Assembly: GCF_002836745.1 (NCBI RefSeq)
Contig: NZ_PJAR01000044.1
Span: forward strand, 1-64,000
Reading direction: 5' to 3'
DNA: 64,000 nucleotides
From: Glaciecola sp. 33A
GTDB taxonomy: Bacteria > Pseudomonadota > Gammaproteobacteria > Enterobacterales > Alteromonadaceae
How positions within the stretch are numbered: position 1 is the first letter of the stretch; every line of letters begins with the position of its first letter. The notes below the pieces were generated by a model. It saw only the letters and a program-made list of their open reading frames with translations, was not told where the DNA came from and ran no database searches. The position numbers and the translations under genes were made by a program. This document shows, piece by piece, positions 59,537 through 64,000 of this stretch.

Positions 59537-60619
59537 ATGTCCAGTAACACTACAATTCGAATCGGCAATGATGATCTTTTCTTCGATGTCGGTCCAAATC
59601 AAAAGCCGTTTATCATTGCTGAACTCAGCGGCAATCATGGGCAAAGTTTACCCTTAGCTAAAACAATGGTTGTGGAAGCAGCTAAAGCGGGGGCACATGC
59701 GATTAAGTTGCAAACTTACACCGCCGACAGTATGACACTTGACGTTGATTCTCCGGATTTTGTGATTAAGGAACGTGACAGTTTGTGGGCGGGTGAAAAG
59801 CTTTTCAATCTGTACGCCAAAGCATCAACTCCGTATGAGTGGCACAGTGAATTATTCGCACTTGCTAATAGTCTTGGTATGCTTGCATTTAGTTCGCCAT
59901 TTGATGAAGACGCGGTTGATTTTTTGGCGCAATTAAATGTGCCATGCTATAAAATTGCGTCATTTGAACTGACCGATATCCCGTTGATCACAAAAGCAGC
60001 TGCGCAAGGCAAACCGCTTATTATGTCAACCGGTATGGCCAGTATTAGCGATATTGAAGAAGCACTAACAGCGGCCAAAATTGCAGGTTGTGAAGATATT
60101 ATACTGCTTAAATGCACGAGCACTTACCCAGCGTTACCTGCAAATACAAACTTGGTGACTATTCCCAATATGCGCGCTGCATTTAATTGCCAAGTTGGTT
60201 TATCAGATCACACTGCGGGTATTGGTGTGTCAGTTGCCAGTGTGGTTTATGGTGCGAGTGTGATTGAAAAACATTTTGTTTTATGCAGAGATGACGGTGG
60301 TGTAGATGCTGCTTTTTCACTGGAACCGAGCGAATTAGCTCAGCTAGTTATCGAGACCGCAAGAGCATCACAAGCCATTGGTAGCGTGACTTATGGCGGT
60401 AGCCAGGCCGAGGAAAAATCGAAACAGTATCGTCGTTCAATATATATTTGCAAAGATATAAAAGCGGGGGAAATATTGACTACTGAACATGTTAAAATAG
60501 TGCGACCGGCACATGGCTTAGCGCCCAAACATTTAACGACGGTTGTTGGCAGTGTTGCCTCCGTTTCGATGCCAAAAGGCACGCCATTGAGTTGGGCGAA
60601 AATTAATTCAGTGCAGTAG
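59537..60619 (+). CDS. pseI: pseudaminic acid synthase PseI
   Basis: 360 aa NeuB-type synthase that condenses 2,4-diacetamido-2,4,6-trideoxy-L-altrose with phosphoenolpyruvate. FIIAELSGNHGQSL and AIKLQTYTADSM are the TIM-barrel start; STGMAS, KCTSTYPA and GLSDHTAGIGV follow. The C-terminal SAF (antifreeze-like) domain is at about 300-360. Confidence 0.95.
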   Translation: MSSNTTIRIGNDDLFFDVGPNQKPFIIAELSGNHGQSLPLAKTMVVEAAKAGAHAIKLQTYTADSMTLDVDSPDFVIKERDSLWAGEKLFNLYAKASTPYEWHSELFALANSLGMLAFSSPFDEDAVDFLAQLNVPCYKIASFELTDIPLITKAAAQGKPLIMSTGMASISDIEEALTAAKIAGCEDIILLKCTSTYPALPANTNLVTIPNMRAAFNCQVGLSDHTAGIGVSVASVVYGASVIEKHFVLCRDDGGVDAAFSLEPSELAQLVIETARASQAIGSVTYGGSQAEEKSKQYRRSIYICKDIKAGEILTTEHVKIVRPAHGLAPKHLTTVVGSVASVSMPKGTPLSWAKINSVQ

Positions 60620-60628
60620 ATAAGCCTA

Positions 60629-61774
60629 ATGCGGCTATTTTTCAGAGTAGAAGGTAATGAGCATATTGGGTTAGGGCACTTAATGCGTTGTTTTGCGCTG
60701 TCAAAAGCGGCGCAACAGGCTCAAATTGAGGTTGTGTTTATATGCAATCAAATCAGTAAACGCTTTCTATTAAGTCGACATCAATGGCAAGGTGACATTG
60801 TGGTTATTGATGACAGCCATTGGCATAAAAATGTCGCAGCTGATGCCATAACTGACCGTAATCAGTGTGATGTTGAGTTTATTGCAAGGTGCATGTCTCG
60901 GGCTGCTTCAGAACAATCATCTAACCACCAACAGATCCTCGTGCTTGATGGCTATCAATTTGATCACTCTTATCAACAGGCGTTAGCAACCGCTGGTATT
61001 TGCTTTGCCTACCTTGATGATATTAACCCGTTTGCACAAGAAAATCAGAAGCACTTAGCGGATATAGTGATTAATGGTGCCGCAGCAGCACAGCAACTAG
61101 CTTATGAAAAGAATGCGCCAAATAGCCGACTGTGTTTAGGACCTCAGTTCCTTTTATTACGTCCTGAATTTATTAACTTGCCGGTAATACCGATAGCAGA
61201 CAGGCATTCACTACTGCTTTGTTTTGGCGGCGGTGATGCCCAAAATCATACCCTGGGAATGCTTGCCGCATTGAGTCAGTTGAAGTTTCAGTATCCAGTT
61301 AAAGTGATTACTGGTGCAGCCTACAAATGCCAAAAGCAGCTGATAGAAAATATTCAAAAGGGTTGGCTAAACCACGATAATGTGAAGCAAAAAATAAGTA
61401 TGCCTATCCACTATATGCATGATGCTCAAGATATGGCTGAGATTATGTTGCACAGTCGTTTAAGTATCAGTGCGGCGGGTGGAACGCAATTCGAACTAAT
61501 GCACTGTTATACGCCAAGTTTCCTGGTGGTGGTCGCCGATAACCAAATGCCTGCGGCTGCGTTATCTGCGCAGCAGGGCTGGTGCAGTATGGTCGACTGG
61601 CGCCAGCAAGTTGATTATATCGGATTAGCAAAACAAGTAATTACTAATTATGATAATACTGAGTGCTTGATGGTGAAGCAGAATAAAGCTTATGAATGCA
61701 TACAAAACCAAGCTTATTCGGGTGCTGACAATGTGTTAAATGTATTTACTGATGTGCTTAGCTTACGCGCTTAA
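60629..61774 (+). CDS. pseG: UDP-2,4-diacetamido-2,4,6-trideoxy-L-altrose hydrolase PseG
   Basis: 381 aa GT-B-fold hydrolase that removes UDP. N-terminal FRVEGNEHIGLGHLMRCFALSKAAQ is the PseG signature; LLLCFGGGDAQNHTLGML and SISAAGGTQFELMHCYTPSF belong to the nucleotide site. 9 nt after pseI. PseG and PseH are sometimes fused; here they are separate, 134 nt apart. Confidence 0.92.
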   Translation: MRLFFRVEGNEHIGLGHLMRCFALSKAAQQAQIEVVFICNQISKRFLLSRHQWQGDIVVIDDSHWHKNVAADAITDRNQCDVEFIARCMSRAASEQSSNHQQILVLDGYQFDHSYQQALATAGICFAYLDDINPFAQENQKHLADIVINGAAAAQQLAYEKNAPNSRLCLGPQFLLLRPEFINLPVIPIADRHSLLLCFGGGDAQNHTLGMLAALSQLKFQYPVKVITGAAYKCQKQLIENIQKGWLNHDNVKQKISMPIHYMHDAQDMAEIMLHSRLSISAAGGTQFELMHCYTPSFLVVVADNQMPAAALSAQQGWCSMVDWRQQVDYIGLAKQVITNYDNTECLMVKQNKAYECIQNQAYSGADNVLNVFTDVLSLRA

Positions 61775-61908
61775 CGTGCGATCTTCATGCGTGATTTTAA
61801 CATCTATGGCGCTGATCACGCTTATTCGCTTGAACCAGGCGCTGGCTAAAATCGAAAATAAATTTTTACTTTGATAGACTATTCATTCGACGACAGGAGG
61901 CACATCAT

Positions 61909-62376
61909 TTGGCTAATCAATTACATCTAAGGCAGGCGAAATTAACCGATGTTGATCTGATTTTTGAGTGGTCTAATGATCAATTGGTTCGACAACAATC
62001 GTTTAATTCTGATGTTATTGTCTATGAACCTCATTGCGAATGGTTTACGCATAAGTTAAATGATAAAAATTCTTTACTGTCTATTCTTGAATCTGACAAC
62101 AAACCGGCCTCTTTTCTGCGTATTGATATAAAAGCGAATAATGCAACAATAGGCGTTTTAACGGCCCCAGAATTTAGAGGGAAGGGCTTGGCAAGTGTGT
62201 TTATTCAAAAAGGCGTTGCTGAATATTTTAAGTCCAACAGTTTGCCAATTTTAGCATCAATAAAAAAACAAAATATAGCATCCATAAAATCATTCGAAAA
62301 AGCCGGTTTTAGTTATTTAAGAGATGAAGAAATTAATCAAATAGACAGTGTTGTATATCAAATTATTAAAAAATGA
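61909..62376 (+). CDS. pseH: GNAT acetyltransferase, probable PseH
   Basis: 155 aa GNAT-fold protein: LRQAKLTDVDLIFEWSND at the N-terminus, then the acetyl-CoA loop GVLTAPEFRGKGLASVFIQKGV and IKSFEKAGF. It should acetylate the 4-amino group of the PseC product. TTG start with AGGAGG 8 nt upstream; no ATG fits. It is the only acetyltransferase near the other five pathway genes, which supports PseH, though GNAT specificity cannot be read directly. Confidence 0.8.
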   Translation: MANQLHLRQAKLTDVDLIFEWSNDQLVRQQSFNSDVIVYEPHCEWFTHKLNDKNSLLSILESDNKPASFLRIDIKANNATIGVLTAPEFRGKGLASVFIQKGVAEYFKSNSLPILASIKKQNIASIKSFEKAGFSYLRDEEINQIDSVVYQIIKK

Positions 62377-62557
62377 GTTTTTTAGATATCAACCATCTTT
62401 ATACTATTGCAAAAATGTCACTGCATCGTGAAGATAATATCAATATTGAAACAACGATGCGGCTAATGTAAGCGTACCGGCTCGTTTATTTATAGCTATT
62501 TGTCTACTGTTTATCCGCGACTGGTAGCGAGTTGTAAAAATATGCCAAATACGCTGA

Positions 62558-62659
62558 ATGAGCATTAACAGGGGTAGTGATGCCAATCGTGTTAGAGAAC
62601 TTTCAGTGCAAGCTCAGGCCAATCAACAACAAAGCCAAGTGCAGGCGTTGTTGGGGTAA
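62558..62659 (+). pseudogene. 33-codon flagellin-like remnant
   Basis: ATG-initiated frame MSINRGSDANRVRELSVQ... QANQQQSQVQALLG. The start recalls MSIFVN, VRELSVQ matches the flagellin helix (QRIRQLAVQ), and QANQ...QALLG-stop matches the flagellin C-terminus ([14 protein letters not shown]-stop). It reads like a flagellin gene with most of its body deleted. No strong ribosome site. Confidence 0.4.
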
Positions 62660-62715
62660 ACAGATAGCGCGCTGATGTGAGTTCTGCGACATGTGATGGC
62701 GTTAGTTAGGCTTAT

Positions 62716-62740
62716 AAAAAAAGGCTGGGTCGCTTTTTTT
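62716..62740 (+). terminator. possible terminator before flrA
   Basis: AAAAAAAGG-ctgggtc-GCTTTTTTT: A/T stem with a T7 run, 57 nt after the flagellin-like remnant. Confidence 0.45.
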
Positions 62741-62770
62741 TATGGCTTTACTTTATTTATCAGATACCAT

Positions 62771-62816
62771 GTATAAAAATAGTATAAATTAGACACGCTT
62801 AATACCATTTTTATAC
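62771..62816. promoter_or_regulatory. inverted repeat in the flrA/fleQ promoter
   Basis: GTATAAAAAT and ATTTTTATAC, perfect 10-bp arms 26 nt apart, ending 32 nt before the start codon. The spacing would bring a -35/-10 region into the loop; candidate operator for control of the master regulator. Confidence 0.45.
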
Positions 62817-62848
62817 CTATCAAGAAATAACTCCGCACTGAGGTAGCA

Positions 62849-64000
62849 ATGAAGGAAATTCTGATTATCAGCGATAATGAAGTTCGTAAAAATAATCTGA
62901 ATGTAATACTGACTTTTATGGGTGAGGCTTGTAGCCTTAGTGATTTTAGTCAATGCATTAAGACGATTGAGGTAAAAAACGACGTAGTGGCTGTTCTTAT
63001 CGACGGTGAACTTCCAGAGTTGGCGGAAGACGTAATTGAAAAATTCCCTTTAATTCCATTTATCAATATTGGGTTTCAATTAGGCGGCGACAAAAACTAT
63101 CAGAATATGATGGGGTCATTATTTGAACCTATTATTCAGCCCACAATGCTTGAATTACTTAAAAAGTGTTATGACTTTCGGCGTTTAAATACTCCCTCTT
63201 TGGACGTGACTTCCGGTAAAACCCGTTTATTTAGAAGCTTGGTTGGCAACAGCGGCGGAATTAAAGAGGTTCGCGCTCTGATAGAGCAAGTAGCTCCCTC
63301 CGATGCCAACGTGCTTATATTAGGCGAATCAGGCACGGGTAAAGAGGTGATCGCCCGTAATATTCACTATATGTCAAAGCGTCAAAAAGGCCCGTTTATC
63401 CCTATAAACTGCGGTGCGATCCCAGGTGAGCTATTAGAGAGTGAACTATTTGGTCATGAAAAAGGTGCATTTACGGGTGCTATTGGTTCGCGCAAAGGAC
63501 GTTTCGAATTAGCGGAAGGCGGCACTTTATTTTTAGATGAAATTGGTGACATGCCACTGCAAATGCAAGTAAAACTGCTTCGTGTAATTCAGGAACGCAT
63601 CTTTGAAAGAGTCGGTGGTACAAAAACAATTAACTGCGATGTCCGTATCGTCGCAGCAACGCACCGTAACTTGGAAGATATGATAGTCGAAAGTAGTTTC
63701 AGAGAAGACTTATACTATCGCCTAAACGTTTTCCCTATTGAGAGCCCCGCATTGCGCGAACGAGCAGCAGACATTCCGTTGTTGCTGCAAGAATTGGCGC
63801 ACCGTTTAGAAAACAATAACGAAAATATGGTTAAATTTAACGATGACGCAATGCGATCGTTAATGTCACATCCATGGCCGGGCAATGTTAGAGAGTTATC
63901 AAATTTAGTTGAGCGCTTGGCAATATTGTATCCTAAGAAATTAGTCGGAATTAAAGAACTACCGATAAAGTATCAATATGGTAGTGCACCTATTGCCGTG
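62849..64000 (+). CDS. flrA: flagellar master activator FlrA/FleQ (3' end cut by window edge)
   Basis: 384 codons present, running off the window. FleQ-type receiver-like domain at 1-115, lacking the normal acidic pocket ([15 protein letters not shown] where Asp-phosphorylation would occur). The AAA+ domain has Walker A GESGTGKE (159-166), the sigma-54-contacting GAFTGA (206-211), Walker [12 protein letters not shown] and the sensor region [10 protein letters not shown]. It should activate the sigma-54 flagellar promoters found at 25655, 28334, 30190 and 33396. ATG 5 nt after GAGGTAG. flrB/flrC probably follow. Confidence 0.95.
   Translation, partial: MKEILIISDNEVRKNNLNVILTFMGEACSLSDFSQCIKTIEVKNDVVAVLIDGELPELAEDVIEKFPLIPFINIGFQLGGDKNYQNMMGSLFEPIIQPTMLELLKKCYDFRRLNTPSLDVTSGKTRLFRSLVGNSGGIKEVRALIEQVAPSDANVLILGESGTGKEVIARNIHYMSKRQKGPFIPINCGAIPGELLESELFGHEKGAFTGAIGSRKGRFELAEGGTLFLDEIGDMPLQMQVKLLRVIQERIFERVGGTKTINCDVRIVAATHRNLEDMIVESSFREDLYYRLNVFPIESPALRERAADIPLLLQELAHRLENNNENMVKFNDDAMRSLMSHPWPGNVRELSNLVERLAILYPKKLVGIKELPIKYQYGSAPIAV

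Larger units (their letters stand above)
62377..62848. other. 472-nt region before flrA/fleQ
   Basis: No full gene. Holds a 33-codon flagellin-like frame (62558), an A7/T7 hairpin (62716-62740) and an inverted repeat in the flrA promoter (62771-62816). The first 180 nt show nothing recognisable. Confidence 0.5.

Overview
The window is 64 kb of a roughly 40 % GC chromosome, most likely from a marine gammaproteobacterium of the Alteromonadales (Alteromonas/Glaciecola/Paraglaciecola type). The placement rests on the polar-flagellum gene order (flgT, flgP, flgN-M-A, cheV-cheR-flgBCDE, flgFGHIJKL, flagellins, flaG-fliD-fliS, Maf, pse genes, flrA/fleQ), on FlgT/FlgP, which are typical of Vibrio-like sheathed or Na+-driven polar flagella, and on -24/-12 and sigma-28 promoters in front of the expected flagellar operons. 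The species cannot be fixed from the sequence alone.

Layout. (1) 1-3963: the end of a small acyl-carrier-protein cluster (ACP, LpxL-like acyltransferase, AMP-forming acyl ligase, PLP decarboxylase). The last two resemble the ligase/decarboxylase pair of exosortase A regions. (2) 4118-9139: a two-component system, a periplasmic protein, a DUF418 membrane protein and a stand-alone OmpR-type DNA-binding protein. (3) 9330-24123: a catabolic gene set with two acyl-CoA ligases, an AMACR-like CoA enzyme, Fe-alcohol dehydrogenase, TetR regulator, TonB receptor, Baeyer-Villiger monooxygenase, atypical alpha/beta hydrolase, FAD oxidoreductase and MBL hydrolase. Matching ATACT-N3/4-AGTAT palindromes lie in its two divergent promoter regions, and the set ends against the 3' side of tRNA-Arg(CCT). 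(4) 24357-41207: flagellar T/H-ring, chaperone/anti-sigma, chemotaxis, and rod/hook/junction genes. (5) 41200-43882: class II aldolase, Crp-like regulator and beta-propeller protein, unrelated to motility. (6) 44152-51751: three flagellin genes with long structured intergenic regions, then flaG, fliD, fliS and a fliT-like gene. (7) 51764-62376: a large Maf flagellin glycosyltransferase and the pseudaminic acid pathway pseB-C-F-(GT9-like)-I-G-H, which together should build CMP-pseudaminic acid and attach it to flagellin. (8) 62849-end: the flagellar master activator FlrA/FleQ, cut by the window edge.

How it works together. FlrA/FleQ with sigma-54 should drive promoters seen before flgP, flgA (probably flgT too), flgB and flgF. 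FliA, held by FlgM until the hook is complete, should drive the sigma-28 promoters before flagellins 1 and 3. Pse/Maf proteins then glycosylate the flagellins.

The least explained signal is in the flagellin intergenic DNA. Two copies of an RNA-like element share a 21-nt core that begins GGAATGAWGCCAGGAGGTA. Each core is enclosed by a closing stem that keeps its pairing with a different sequence in each copy, and each is followed by a second hairpin that does the same. Tiny flagellin-like reading frames (45489, 62558) suggest lost flagellin genes nearby.
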